Source of the DNA: RYN-230 sp963813975
GTDB taxonomy: Bacteria; Actinomycetota; Actinomycetes; Streptosporangiales; Streptosporangiaceae
DNA: 64,000 nucleotides
Direction of reading: 5' to 3'
NCBI GenBank assembly: GCA_963813975.1
Contig: CAWFAP010000001.1
Coordinates: forward strand, 1 to 64,000
Shown: positions 18,348-27,527 of the stretch, in pieces
Position numbering within the stretch: the stretch's first letter is position 1
Layout: every line of letters begins with the position of its first letter
Program-made: the position numbers and the translations under genes
The notes under the pieces: generated by a model
Seen by the model: the letters and a program-made list of their open reading frames with translations, nothing else
The model's database searches: none
Told to the model about the DNA's origin: nothing

Positions 18348-18715
18348 CCCTTCGTCATGATTGCCAACCACGCCGACGCGGCAGGCTGCCAGTATAGGCT
18401 CATCGCGCGCAGCCGCCAGTAACGAAAATGCGGCGAATCGGCGGCCTGGCTCGGCGGATGCCGGTGTACTCGACTATCAATGACGCACTTGAGCACCTCG
18501 CACCGATGGTCAGGCCTGCACACGGCGAGCGTGGCAAGTCATCAAATGATGATTCAACCTGAAGTCAGTGAAGGTCCCGAGAGACACCGCCGACACCAGC
18601 CCGCCGGGCGGGAGCCTGCCAATCGCGCCGTGGCTGGTGCTGAATTCACACCCTGGCCGGAGGATACGGTCCGCTCCTGTCGCGAGGTGCAATGGTGTTT
18701 ACGGGAGGTGAGCAC
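18348..18715. other. Gene-free stretch
   Basis: About 370 bp with no supported gene. The ribosome site of the following gene is at 18703-18710; I do not see a clear promoter. Confidence 0.4.
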
Positions 18716-19075
18716 ATGGCCCAGCCGGCGAGATTCCAGGAGACGCTGCGCAAGCTAGCGATGATCGAGGAGAGTTTTATAGAAGGTGAAGCCGGGCTTG
18801 GGCTTGACGTGGCCGCAACGTCCGCCCTGGATCCGAAGACCGCGATGTTGCTCCGGGTAGGGGCATGTGTGGTCCTTGCGCCGCCGGGAGTATGCCTGCA
18901 ATGGGCCGTCGGACGGGCGATGGCCGCGGGTGCGAGCGAGGACGAGATCGCCGACGTGTTGCTGGCCATCACCCCGGTAGCCGGGCTCGGCCGGATCGTC
19001 TCTGCCGCTCCCGATGTGGCGATCGCGCTCGGCTATGACATCGCGGTAGCGCTGGAGGAGGTAGACGATCACTGA
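18716..19075 (+). CDS. Carboxymuconolactone decarboxylase / AhpD-like family protein
   Basis: 119 aa. ATG 18716 has GGGAGGTG 6 nt upstream, better than the upstream ATG at 18692. All-helical CMD fold: RVGACVVLAPPGVCLQWAVGRAMAAGASEDEI then LLAITPVAGLGRI. The usual CxxC redox pair of AhpD is not present; a single Cys sits in GVCLQW, so peroxidase-partner activity is doubtful. Homologous small proteins are of unknown role or bind small aromatic molecules. Stands alone between two gene-free stretches. Confidence 0.75.
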   Translation: MAQPARFQETLRKLAMIEESFIEGEAGLGLDVAATSALDPKTAMLLRVGACVVLAPPGVCLQWAVGRAMAAGASEDEIADVLLAITPVAGLGRIVSAAPDVAIALGYDIAVALEEVDDH

Positions 19076-19763
19076 CCAATTCCTGCTGCTCGTATCTTTG
19101 CCGACGGAGAGCGGAAGACCGGAAATTCCATCGGCGAGATGAAGCAGCATGCAGTGACATTTGAGCTAGATCAGTAGGTCCGGCCCGCCCCAGCATCCCA
19201 TGCTGAACCTGAACAAACCTGGCAGCGCCCCCGCGCATGGCGCGCAACTCCGTGAAAGTCGAGCAGGACCAGACCCCAGCCCGGTTGACTCCTTGCCTGC
19301 GAGGAGTTCGAGCGCGAGAAGGGCACTCCTCGCGGACTGACCTGGTCGGCACTGTGGTGGTGCCTGCAGCCGGTCCGCTCTGCAGGTAAGGCACAACGCA
19401 CGGTCCGTCTACACTCGGGCCAGGTTATTCTCAGTGCGGGGCGTCGCGGCGGTCAGCTGGAGGGAGCCGAGGCTGTTCCCGGACCGCTGTCGTCGCGCTG
19501 GTGGCCCCGCCCGCAACATCCTGCGCTGGTCTCAGGACACCTGCCCGAGCCTGAGCTCGGACTCATGATCTTCGAAGGACGCCACGACGCTGCGCGTCCG
19601 TTCCTGGTCTGCGCTGGCCGTGCCTTGGTTGCCGGATGGACGGCCCAGCGCCGCTGCAGCCCCGCGCCCAATGACATTGGCTGCATGGCCTCCAGGAATG
19701 ATGGCCAGCGGCGTCCAGGAAGCTAACGTCAACGTCCTCACGCGGCTTTCGGGGGTGACGACC
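19076..19763. other. Gene-free stretch
   Basis: 688 bp in which no frame on either strand shows a domain, a good start site or plausible codon bias over its length. Possibly decayed coding DNA, but I cannot match it to a family. Confidence 0.45.
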
Positions 19764-20330
19764 ATGACCGACCAGCCCTTCGACCAGCTGCCGTCGGCTA
19801 GACGGAGACGACTGGTCTTCTGGGCGGTCCTGCGGGGTGTCCTGACTACGGGGCTGCTTGTCGTCCTGTACTACGTGCTTCCGCTGGGCCAGCCGTGGAG
19901 CGGTGACACGGCGGTGCGTATCCTGATCGGCCTGATCGTCTTCGCCTGCATTACCATATGGCAGGTCAGGAGTATCACTACCTCGCGTTATCCCGGCATA
20001 AGAGCATTCGAAGCGCTGGGCTTGATCCTTCCTTTGTACCTGCTGGTGTTCGCCTCGACGTACTTCGTGATGCAGAAGGCGTCCGCGGCGACCTTCACCC
20101 AGCCGCTGACCCGCACCGACGCCTTGTACTTCACCGTGACGGTGTTCTCGACAGTGGGTTTCGGGGACATCACTGCCAAGTCCGAGGCCGCCCGGGTGCT
20201 GCTCATCGTCCAGATGCTCGGCGATCTCGCGCTGCTGGGCGCCGGCGCACGCGTACTCCTGGGCGCAGTGCGCCGAGGCCAGCAACGAAGCCAGAACACC
20301 GACGATGGCCCCGGCCCGGCGGCCAGGTGA
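19764..20330 (+). CDS. Two-TM potassium channel family protein
   Basis: 188 aa from ATG 19764 (GGGGGTGACG 6-12 nt upstream); the frame is open back to 19620. Four hydrophobic segments: two N-terminal (GVLTTGLLVVLYYVLPLG; AVRILIGLIVFACITIW) and a pore unit with outer helix, re-entrant loop and inner helix. The selectivity-filter motif TVTVFSTVGFGDITAKS is intact, matching the Ion_trans_2 pore signature. No RCK or cyclic-nucleotide domain follows, so gating is unclear. Likely K+ permeation in the cytoplasmic membrane. Confidence 0.88.
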   Translation: MTDQPFDQLPSARRRRLVFWAVLRGVLTTGLLVVLYYVLPLGQPWSGDTAVRILIGLIVFACITIWQVRSITTSRYPGIRAFEALGLILPLYLLVFASTYFVMQKASAATFTQPLTRTDALYFTVTVFSTVGFGDITAKSEAARVLLIVQMLGDLALLGAGARVLLGAVRRGQQRSQNTDDGPGPAAR

Positions 20331-20662
20331 AGGCTTTCCGTGCGCTGGCCGGCTCATCAGGACGCGTCTACCGTGATTTACACGCAAGTCACGGCGCGCC
20401 CTGTCCCATGCAGTTAAGGGTGCCAAGGGCCAGCCTGACCTTCGCGGTCAGGGCACGGATGGCTGGCGCGGAGGCACCTGGCGTCTGCCGAACAGCGGAA
20501 CCATGGCTGTGGCCGCTTTCGTTGCGGAGGCAGCCACTATTCACCCCTCCGGGGGGAGCCGCGCCCTGGCCTGGCCGGGGACAGTTGAACGGAGAGTCGG
20601 CTAGTGCTTAGCAAGCAGCGTCCATAAGCGGGGCTGCTGGGGGAAGCCCACGGGAGGTGGCC
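20331..20662. other. Gene-free stretch
   Basis: About 330 bp without a supported gene, ending in the ribosome site GGGAGG (20652-20657) of the next gene. Confidence 0.45.
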
Positions 20663-21991
20663 GTGTCTGATGTGCGCGGCGACCGTGGGCCTGTAGCCGC
20701 GGACCCGGGGCCCGGTCAGAAGGACGAACGAGACGAGCTGCGCGGACAGCGAGCTGGTCCGGGCCGTCGGTGGCGCCAGTGGTGGCGGTCCGTGGTGGCG
20801 GCAATGCTCATCGTGATCGGCTGTGTGCTGGCGCCGGTCTCGGTGCTGGCTGTCTGGGCGGCCAACGAGGTCAGCAACACTGACCGCTATGTGGCGACCA
20901 TGACGCCGCTGGTCCACGATCCCGCGATCCAGAATGCCCTGACCGGCAAGATCACGGCCCAGATCACCACCCGGCTCAACGTGACCAGTTACGCCGATCA
21001 GGCCGCCGCTGCGCTCTCCAGCCGCGGACTGCCCCGAGCTGGGACGCTGCTCAAGTCAGTGGCGCCGTCGATCGCCAGCGGAGTCGACGGAGCTATTCAC
21101 AGCGAGGTACGCAAGATCGTGACGGGCCCGCGGTTCGCCCGGGCCTGGGTCCAGGCCAACACCCTGGTCCACCAGGAACTGGTCAAGGTGCTCTCCGGCC
21201 AGGGCAACAGCTCGGTAAGCGTCAAGAACGGCCAGGTCGTCCTGTACCTGGGCCCGTTCATCGATGTCGTCAAGCAGGACCTGGCCAACCGCGGGCTCAG
21301 CCTGGTCAGCAAGATCCCGGCCATCAACCCGGCGCTGACCCTGTTCTCGGCCACCTACCTGATCAAGGCGCAGAGGGGATACCGGCTGATCAACGACCTG
21401 AAGATCGTGCTCCCGGTACTTACGCTGCTGCTGCTGGCCCTCGGCGTGTTCGCCGCCCGCCGCCACCGCCGCGCCCTGATCGGCGCCGGCCTCGGCCTCG
21501 CCGCGTCGATGCTGGTGCTCGCCGTCGGGCTGTTCATCTTCCGCAGCATCTACCTGAACAGCGTCCCGCCCAGCAAACTGCCCGCCGACGCCGCGGCCGC
21601 CTTGTTCGACACGCTCGTCACCTTCATCAAGCAAGGCCTGCGCACGGTCCTGGTGGCAGGCCTGGTCGTCGCCGGCGGCGCGTTCCTGAACGGCCCGTCG
21701 GCCATTGCGGTCCGGATCCGGGCGGCTTTCACACACGGACTGGGCTGGATCCGGCACCGCGGCGAGCAGGCCGGCGTCCGCACCGGCCCCGTGGGCACGT
21801 GGACCTACACGCATCGCAAGGCACTGCGGATTTCCGCAGTGGCCCTGGCCGCGCTGATTTTCGTGTTCTGGGGCCAGCCGACCGCCGCCGTCGCCATCGT
21901 GATCGCCGTCCTGCTGCTCGTCATCCTCGGGGTGATCGAGCTGATCGGCCGCAGACCCCCAGCCCAGCCGCACGTGGCCGGGCACCCATAA
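20663..21991 (+). CDS. Actinobacterial integral membrane protein, unknown function
   Basis: 442 aa. GTG 20663 sits 5 nt after GGGAGG; an in-frame GTG at 20657 overlaps that site. After a charged N-terminus there is TM1 (AAMLIVIGCVLAPVSVLAVWA), a long outside region (NTDRYVATMTPLVHDPAIQNAL to the SATYL region), then at least four more helices in the second half ending with two at the C-terminus. The NTDRYVATV-type start is typical of a family common in Streptomyces and relatives whose function is not known. The GAP-family gene follows 72 nt later in the same direction. Confidence 0.8.
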   Translation: MSDVRGDRGPVAADPGPGQKDERDELRGQRAGPGRRWRQWWRSVVAAMLIVIGCVLAPVSVLAVWAANEVSNTDRYVATMTPLVHDPAIQNALTGKITAQITTRLNVTSYADQAAAALSSRGLPRAGTLLKSVAPSIASGVDGAIHSEVRKIVTGPRFARAWVQANTLVHQELVKVLSGQGNSSVSVKNGQVVLYLGPFIDVVKQDLANRGLSLVSKIPAINPALTLFSATYLIKAQRGYRLINDLKIVLPVLTLLLLALGVFAARRHRRALIGAGLGLAASMLVLAVGLFIFRSIYLNSVPPSKLPADAAAALFDTLVTFIKQGLRTVLVAGLVVAGGAFLNGPSAIAVRIRAAFTHGLGWIRHRGEQAGVRTGPVGTWTYTHRKALRISAVALAALIFVFWGQPTAAVAIVIAVLLLVILGVIELIGRRPPAQPHVAGHP

Positions 21992-22063
21992 CAGCGGTGC
22001 CCGGACGCGGGCAGCCGGACCAGATAAAGACGCTTTCCATTCGGCCGAGGTGAGGAGACGGGC

Positions 22064-22717
22064 ATGGTGCTTGACCTTGTCCTGATCGGCTCGGCGATAG
22101 CACTCGACCCGCTGCCGCTGACCGCCTTCCTCGTCGTGCTGCCCTCCCAGCGCGGCGTGGTAAAGGGCGCGGCCTTCGTATTCGGCTGGCTGGCATCCCT
22201 GGCGATCGTGGTCACGGTCACGGTGCTCGCCACCGGCAATAACCCGCCCAAGCCGAGCACGGCACCCTCCCTGGCCCAGCTGGCGGTGAAGCTCGCCATC
22301 GGGGTCTTCCTCGTCGCGATCGCCATCCGGCAGCGCCGCAGGATGGGGCGGCCGAAGCCGCCAAAGAAGCCACCGAAATGGCAGGCGCACGTGGACAGCA
22401 TGTCCCCGTGGTTCGCCATGGGCCTAGCCCCCGCTCTCCAGCCCTGGGGTCTGATCGGCGCGGGCGCGGCCACGGTCGTGGGGGCCAAGCTATCCAGCTG
22501 GGAGAGTTACCTCGCGCTTTTCGCGTTCTGCATCATAGCCTCAGCGTCCTACCTCGCCATGGAGATCTACGCCGTCGTCAGACCCGAGCAGAACAAGGCG
22601 TTCCTGGCCAGGTTCAGGACCTGGATCGACACCCACACCGACCAGGCGATCATCGTCGGGAGCTTGAGCCTCGGCCTCTGGCTCGTCGGGAACAGCATCT
22701 ACCTGATCGTCACCTAA
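22064..22717 (+). CDS. GAP family membrane protein
   Basis: 217 aa, ATG 22064 with GAGGTGAGGAG upstream. Six hydrophobic segments and the GAP/Sap-type pattern: an N-terminal IALDPLPLTAFLVVL, KGAAFVFGWLASLAIVV, and a long basic loop RQRRRMGRPKPPKKPPKWQA before the second half. In mycobacteria, GAP proteins help move glycolipids or sulfolipids to the cell surface; members in other actinomycetes are unstudied. Probably co-transcribed with the preceding membrane gene. Confidence 0.82.
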   Translation: MVLDLVLIGSAIALDPLPLTAFLVVLPSQRGVVKGAAFVFGWLASLAIVVTVTVLATGNNPPKPSTAPSLAQLAVKLAIGVFLVAIAIRQRRRMGRPKPPKKPPKWQAHVDSMSPWFAMGLAPALQPWGLIGAGAATVVGAKLSSWESYLALFAFCIIASASYLAMEIYAVVRPEQNKAFLARFRTWIDTHTDQAIIVGSLSLGLWLVGNSIYLIVT

Positions 22718-23036
22718 GCCCGCTGCTCCTAGTCGGCAGATCAGGTAGCAATGGCCAAGGGCGCCGAGCCCTCAGAAGCGCCCGGTACCACGCTGAACGC
22801 GGCGAGCCCGGTCCTGGCCGGCGGCAGCGGTCCAGTGTGTTCACCCGTGGTGGATGATGCCGCACCTGTCATGAACCGGTTGCATGCCAAAGAGGCGCCC
22901 GGCGCGGCATAGGCAGGCGATGTCCGTGAACGCCCCGCACCAGTCCGCGGCGGCGTGGCTCCCGCGGCAGCTGACCCGGTCAGAAGAGACCAGGCTCCTG
23001 GGTGCTTGGGCGTAGGCGGTTGTGTGAGGAGGAGAT
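22718..23036. other. Gene-free stretch
   Basis: About 320 bp with nothing I can support as coding; contains the purine-rich ribosome site GAGGAGGAG at 23026-23034 for the next gene. Confidence 0.45.
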
Positions 23037-23579
23037 GTGTTCAGGGGCAGGCGGGAAGAACGGCGTGAGGAGCGCCGTGGTGGCACGGGCGCGGCGCATT
23101 ACCGCATGCGCCAGAAGCTGGTGTCCATCGGAGATGACTACTGGATCGAGAATGACCAGGGCGAGCGGGTGTTCAAGGTCAACGGCAAGGCCCTGCGGGT
23201 CCGCAAGACACTGATCCTCGAAGACAGCCACGGCAGCGAACTGCTGAAGATCCAGGAGCGCGTGGCCCGGGTGCGGGACACGATGGAGATCGAAGACCGG
23301 GACGGGCGCACCGTCGCGACGGTGAAAAAGGCGCTGATCACCCCGTTGCGGGACCGGTGGACCGTCAAGGTGGCCGACGGCGCCGACCTCGACGTCAAGG
23401 GCAACGTCGTCGAGCATGAGTACACCATCGAGGACGGCCGGTCCACGGTCGCTGAGGTGTCCAAGAAGTGGTTCCGGATCGCCGACACCTACGGCGTCGA
23501 AGTCGCCCCCGGGCAGGACCCAGCGCTGATGCTGGCTATCACGGCGGTCGTGGACACGATGGCGCACGAGGCGCGCTGA
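23037..23579 (+). CDS. LURP-one-related (LOR, tubby/scramblase-like) protein
   Basis: 180 aa from GTG 23037, close behind a long GAGGAGGAG. After a basic lead the protein is a single beta-rich LOR domain: YRMRQKLVSIGDDYWIENDQ, then repeated strands of the type VFKVNGKALRVRKTLILEDS and the central helix. The LOR fold is shared with tubby and phospholipid scramblases; bacterial members are soluble and uncharacterised, with a proposed lipid-binding role. No partner gene is obvious; the next gene is a TetR regulator with its own promoter. Confidence 0.82.
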   Translation: MFRGRREERREERRGGTGAAHYRMRQKLVSIGDDYWIENDQGERVFKVNGKALRVRKTLILEDSHGSELLKIQERVARVRDTMEIEDRDGRTVATVKKALITPLRDRWTVKVADGADLDVKGNVVEHEYTIEDGRSTVAEVSKKWFRIADTYGVEVAPGQDPALMLAITAVVDTMAHEAR

Positions 23580-23681
23580 CGCTGGGCCCCGAGAAGCGCC
23601 CGCGGGCCGAGCGCAGGCGCGCACACGCTCACCCGCGGCCCACATGATCGGGCAGCGTCCGGGCCTCGAGGACCTGGCCAA

Positions 23682-23718
23682 AACTCGATTTGAAAGCTAA
23701 CGCAAATCGTGTTATAAA
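23682..23718 (+). promoter_or_regulatory. Sigma70-type promoter overlapped by a TetR-type operator
   Basis: TTGAAA (23690-23695), 17-nt spacer, TATAAA (23713-23718). Over it lies an inverted repeat: AACTCGATTTG (23682-23692) and CAAATCGTGTT (23703-23713), 10 of 11 positions complementary, 10-nt centre. The -10 ends 8 nt before ATG 23727, so the transcript is probably leaderless and the regulator likely represses itself. Confidence 0.75.
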
Positions 23719-23726
23719 TTTCGCTC

Positions 23727-24398
23727 ATGGCAACAGTAGCCAAGAGCACCGAGCCCGCGGAACCGCCTGGTGCCGCGCTGGTCCCGCCCGGGCCCGGTTC
23801 CCGGCGGCGGCAGCCGGTCCAGGCCCGGAGCCGCGAGACCGTCGAGCGGATCCTTGCCGCCGCGGCCGTTCTCATCGAGGACGGCGGCGTCGAAGCCGTC
23901 ACCACGCGTGCCATCGCCGAGCGGGCCGGCGTCACCGCGCCGTCGCTGTACCGTTTTTTTGCCGACCGTGAGCAGGTCCTCGACGCGCTGATCGAACAGC
24001 ATCTCGGGCAGCTCAGCACCTTCCTCGCTGAGGCTGAGACCGGCTGGATGCCCTCGTCAGTGACGGAGTTTGTCGACCGCGAGCTTGGCTTCTACGCCGC
24101 CTACTTCCAGGCCAACCGCAACACGGCCCGGCTGTGGCTGGACGGGCGGGTCTCGCCGACGGTGCGGGCAGAGGTGCTGCGCTACAACCGCCGCACCGCC
24201 CAGCGCCTGCACGGCGTGGCCATCGCGGCCGGCCTGGCCACCCCGCAGACCGATCCGCTGGTCTTCGTGGTGCTGGTCGAGCTCGGCGACCGGGTCCTGG
24301 ACCTGGCCTTCCGCGAGCGCCGCGAGCCCGACCCCGACGTGATCGGCCAGGGCCGTATCGCGCTCACCGCCTACCTGGCCGCCGCGCTGCCGTTGTAG
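23727..24398 (+). CDS. TetR/AcrR family transcriptional regulator
   Basis: 223 aa. After a disordered Pro-rich N-terminus (1-33) comes the TetR HTH (about 40-85): RETVERILAAAAVLIEDGG, then TRAIAERAGVTAPSLYRFFADREQVLDAL. The C-terminal ligand domain contains TARLWLDGRVSPTVRAEV and resembles regulators with TetR_C-like domains of actinomycetes. No ribosome site precedes ATG 23727; the -10 box is so close that translation is probably leaderless. The flanking palindrome suggests autoregulation. No obvious target gene follows, and the LOR gene upstream is a possible target. Confidence 0.9.
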   Translation: MATVAKSTEPAEPPGAALVPPGPGSRRRQPVQARSRETVERILAAAAVLIEDGGVEAVTTRAIAERAGVTAPSLYRFFADREQVLDALIEQHLGQLSTFLAEAETGWMPSSVTEFVDRELGFYAAYFQANRNTARLWLDGRVSPTVRAEVLRYNRRTAQRLHGVAIAAGLATPQTDPLVFVVLVELGDRVLDLAFRERREPDPDVIGQGRIALTAYLAAALPL

Positions 24399-24801
24399 GC
24401 CAGCATCGCCCGGCACCGATGCCGAGGCCCGACGGCGGGCACCGCGCTCGCCGCGCCACCAGCCACCGACGCCGTCGGCGTCACCGATTACGGACAGGAG
24501 GGCCCGTGCAGGGGGAGATCTGGTTCACCGTGCATGGCATCGCCCCGGCCGCTGGCAGCTCCCGCGGTAAGAACGCTGCCTGACCCACTAGACACCGGGC
24601 CGGGTGATGCCGTCTTGCCCCCGGGACGTTCCACCCGGCCCGGTCCACTCTTCACGGAACGGACTGGTGAACACCCGGTCCATCACGTCCCGGGAATGCG
24701 CCTGCATGCCGCGATTCGTGTGCCGTTGGATGCCAGACCCTCAATGCGGCGGGACCATACTTTGGAGCTGTCCCGCTTTGACGGACAAGGCTGATGGCTT
24801 G
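24399..24801. other. Gap with a possible RusA-like stub
   Basis: About 400 bp without a complete gene. GTG 24505, preceded by GGACAGGAGGG, opens a 25-codon frame beginning VQGEIWFTVHGIAPAAGSSR that resembles the first strand of RusA-type Holliday-junction nucleases and stops at 24582; at most a fragment. Confidence 0.35.
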
Positions 24802-25510
24802 TCAGGCTACTTGTCCGAGGTTCTCCTTTCCGGTGGTGGCTTCGTATTCGGCGGGGCTTTGGTAGCCGAGGGTGCTGTGCAGGCGGGTGCCGTTGTACCA
24901 GCCGATGTATTCGACGATGGCCCGGCGGGCGGCGGCCCGGGCGGGCCAGGCTTGCAGGTCGGTGAGCTCGCCTTTGAGTGAGGCGAAGAAGGTTTCGGCG
25001 AGGGCGTTGTCCCAGTACTGCCCGGTCCGGCCCAGCGACAGCACCACCTGGTAGTCGTCCGCCAGGCTGGCGAAGTCAGCGGACGTGTACTGGGCGGACC
25101 CTGTCGGAGTGGAAGACAACGCCGGGGTCTGGGTCCCGGGCGGCGACGGCGTTGCCGAGCGCGTCAGCGACCAGTTCAGTGCGCAGGTGGTCAGCCATGG
25201 CGTACCCGACGACGCGGCGGGAGGCGATGTCGATCACGGTGGCCAGGAACAGCCATCCCTCCCAGGTGCGGATGTAGGAGATGTCGCCGCACCAGCGGGA
25301 GTTGAGGTGGCTGGCGTCGGCGGTGAAGTCGCGGCGGAACCGGTCTGCGCGGGCAGCGGCGGCCGGGTCGGCGATGGTGGTCTTCTTCCAGCGCCTGGCG
25401 GCCCGGCCCTGGAGGCCGGCCTGGCGCATCATCCGGGCGACCCGCTTGCGGCCATGCCGGTGGCCGCGGTGGCGCAGCTCAGCATGCATGATCTTGACCC
25501 GGTTTAGCGG
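24802..25510 (-). mobile_element. Broken IS3-family transposase (orfB part)
   Basis: Reads right to left from about 25495 (MHAELRHRG-x-R-x-GRKRVARMMRQAGL) through the DDE integrase core: CGDISYIRTWEGWLFLATV (first Asp), VVFHSDR (second Asp), then after a frame change near 25100 GSAQYTSADF and GQYWDNALAETFFASLK (Glu) to WYNGTRLHSTLGYQSPAEYE. The orfA part is absent and the N-terminus abuts the oppositely oriented IS3 piece at about 25510. Frameshifted and truncated, so inactive. Confidence 0.88.
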
Positions 25511-25561
25511 ACTTGCGTGTCGGGAGAGAGCTGGCGTCCGGCAGTCCGAAAGGATCAGCCG

Positions 25562-26165
25562 ATGCCAAGACCGTATCCGCCGGAATTCCGCCGCCGTGCC
25601 CTGGACCTGGTCGAGTCCGGCCGTACTGTCCGCGATGTGGCGGCGTCGCTGGGGATTGCCGAATCGTGCCTGTACCGGTGGCGGCACCGTGATCTTGTTA
25701 ACCGCGGCCTGAAGCCCGGCGCCACCGCGCAGGAGAGCGCGGACCTGGTGGCGGCGCGGGAGCGCATCCGGGACCTGGAGGAAGAAGTGAAGATCCTGCG
25801 CAAGGCCGCGGCAGCGGTGGAGGCGGCGGTGCGCCCAAAAGACCGCTACCGCCTGGTCGCGGAGCTGCACGCTGAGGGCGTGCGGACCGGGCGGGCCTGC
25901 CATGCCCTCGGAGTGTCACGGTCGGGGTATTACGCCTGGGCTGCGCGGGCCCCATCGCCGCGGGCGATCCGCCAGGCCTGGCTGACCGACCTGATCGGCA
26001 CCATCCACCAGGCCTCCCGCGGCACTTACGGTGCTCCCCGGGTGCACGCCGAGCTGGTCTACGGCCATGGCATCACCATCGGCCATAACACCGTCAGCCT
26101 TCTGATGCGCCGGTCCGGGCTGGCTGGCCTGCCTGCGCGATCGCGTGGCAAGCGGTCCAGGAAGC
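25562..26165 (+). pseudogene. IS3 orfA plus start of orfB, truncated
   Basis: From ATG 25562: an orfA HTH (YPPEFRRRALDLVESGRTVRDVAASLG...CLYRWR) and the leucine-zipper-like EEEVKILRKAAAA, then directly in frame an orfB-like N-terminus (PKDRYRLVAELHAEGV...GVSRSGYYAW). The DDE core is missing; homology stops near SRGKRSRK (about 26165). The frame stays open through unrelated DNA into a small hypothetical gene, making one chimeric 352-aa open frame. It belongs to a different IS3 subgroup from the minus-strand piece next to it. Inactive. Confidence 0.8.
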
Positions 26166-26362
26166 TGTCAGCCTGCCAAGGTCCTCATGGAGATCACCCG
26201 CATATCATGCAGATGAGTGGGTCAGCCGAGCGCGTGTGCGGTGGACGTCAAGGCCGGCGGCCGTGGATGCTGGCTGTTGTGGACAGGAGCCCCAGCGGTG
26301 ACGGCGGCGGTCGCCCGGCCGTTCCAGCTGTGTACCGCGGAACAGAGGGAAGGCCCGGGCCG

Positions 26363-26575
26363 GTGTTGTTCACCCTCGACGTCGATGGCGAGCGGTTTGC
26401 CCTTCGCCGGGCTGGAGACGGCGGTACCGCCTATGACTGGCTGAGCGGGCCTAACAAGGGCTACGGATTCGGATCGAGCGGGTCACCGAATCGGTCGGTG
26501 GAGGAGCACCGGGAGAGCATCCGCGCCTTCCTCGCCATGATCGATCCTAATACGGGCTACATCGGAGACGACTGA
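26363..26575 (+). CDS. Small conserved hypothetical protein
   Basis: 70 aa from GTG 26363, with AGGGAAGG 8-15 nt upstream. Content: FTLDVDGERFALRRAGDGGTA, then YDWLSGPNKGYGFG and a C-terminal helix-plus-tail RESIRAFLAMIDPNTGYI. It looks like one of the small actinobacterial proteins with a Y-x-W-x-S-G-P-N-x-G-Y-G-F core; function unknown. It is in frame with the upstream IS3 remnant, so automatic callers will fuse the two. I favour an independent gene because its composition changes sharply here. Confidence 0.5.
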   Translation: MLFTLDVDGERFALRRAGDGGTAYDWLSGPNKGYGFGSSGSPNRSVEEHRESIRAFLAMIDPNTGYIGDD

Positions 26576-26649
26576 GGGTGCTCGGTCGAGGGACCTGGCT
26601 CTCCGGTGCACCGGCGCTGAGTTATCCAGGATGGTGAGAGACTTCGCCC

Positions 26650-27003
26650 ATGGCAGCTCAGGACATCGACAGTTACCTCGCCACCGTCGACGAACCCAGG
26701 CGCACCACGTTGGAGGAGCTGCGGCGATCCATCCTGGCAGTCATTCCTGACGCCGAGCAGTGCATCTCTTATGGGATGCCCGCGTTCAAGGTGCGGGGGA
26801 AGACCGTGGCCGGCTTCGCTGCATTCAAGAATCACCTGAGCTACTTGCCGCACAGCGGATCCGTACTCGAGAAGCTAGGTGGTGACCTTGCCAGCTATCA
26901 GAGCACGAAAGGGTCTCTGCACTTCGCGATCGACGAGCCACTGCCACCCGGCCTGGTTAACAGGCTAGTAAATACGCGGATGCAGGAACTCGGACTTCCT
27001 TAG
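26650..27003 (+). CDS. DUF1801 domain protein (YdhG-like)
   Basis: 117 aa, ATG 26650. A single DUF1801 domain: IDSYLATVDEPRRTTLEELRRSI at the start, the hallmark CISYGMPAFKVRGK with a following FAAFKNHLSYLPHSG, and the closing KGSLHFAIDEPLPPGLVNRLV. Some members are linked to intracellular iron handling; most are unassigned. Cytosolic. It faces the toxin gene on the other strand, with 149 bp between the ends. Confidence 0.85.
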   Translation: MAAQDIDSYLATVDEPRRTTLEELRRSILAVIPDAEQCISYGMPAFKVRGKTVAGFAAFKNHLSYLPHSGSVLEKLGGDLASYQSTKGSLHFAIDEPLPPGLVNRLVNTRMQELGLP

Positions 27004-27152
27004 CATCCGTCGGCATCGGCCGCTTGCTGCTCGCGGCAATAGCGGGCGTTGCGACGCGCCTCGTGCCGTGGACCAGCCAGCCGCAGACCCGGATGAAGAC
27101 GAGATAGAGCAGACGGAGCTCACAGGCCGTGCAGACTTCTGGCACCCCACAC

Positions 27153-27527
27153 TCAGGCAGGGAGAACGGCAACTTCGTATTTTTGGCATTGAGGGTCTCG
27201 TGTTACCAGCGTGAGAACTTCGCATCGGGCCTGCGCCACCAGCATGCGGTCGAAGGGATCCCGGTGGATCATCGGGAGGCGCCCGGCGGCGATGGCGTGC
27301 TCGGAGTTGATGGGCAGCTCGGCGAATCCGCTGTCGCGGATGCGTTCGGGCAGATCCGCTGGCTCAGTGAGCTTGCCGGCTGACTGTTTGATCGCCACTT
27401 CCCAGATGGTCGCGGAGCTGACGTAGACATCTGGGTCGTGGTCGAGCCTGGTCTTGATTTCGTCAGACAGCGTGGGATCGTCGGTCAGCCACCAGAGCAC
27501 CACATGGGTGTCCAGCAGCAGGCTCAC
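27153..27527 (-). CDS. PIN-domain ribonuclease toxin (VapC-like)
   Basis: 124 aa. PIN fold with the expected acidic residues: Asp6 in LLLDTHVVLWW, Glu43 in ATIWEVAIK, Asp90 and Asp93 in HRDPFDRMLVAQA, and Asp111 in TLVTRDPQ. The DTHVLLW...HRDPFDR signature marks the YhcR/Phd-associated PIN subfamily, which cleaves RNA. Its ATG overlaps the antitoxin stop by 4 nt (27524-27527), so the pair is translationally coupled. Toxin strength is unknown, but all catalytic positions are kept. Confidence 0.92.
   Translation of the reverse strand: MSLLLDTHVVLWWLTDDPTLSDEIKTRLDHDPDVYVSSATIWEVAIKQSAGKLTEPADLPERIRDSGFAELPINSEHAIAAGRLPMIHRDPFDRMLVAQARCEVLTLVTRDPQCQKYEVAVLPA

Noticed and set aside
21056..22390. 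444-codon minus-strand frame across two membrane genes
   Set aside because: Gln/Arg/Glu-rich low-complexity antisense shadow; it spans two well-supported plus-strand genes.
26166..26362. Stretch between IS3 piece and small gene in one open frame
   Set aside because: No domain and changed composition; treated as accidental read-through, not a real fusion protein.
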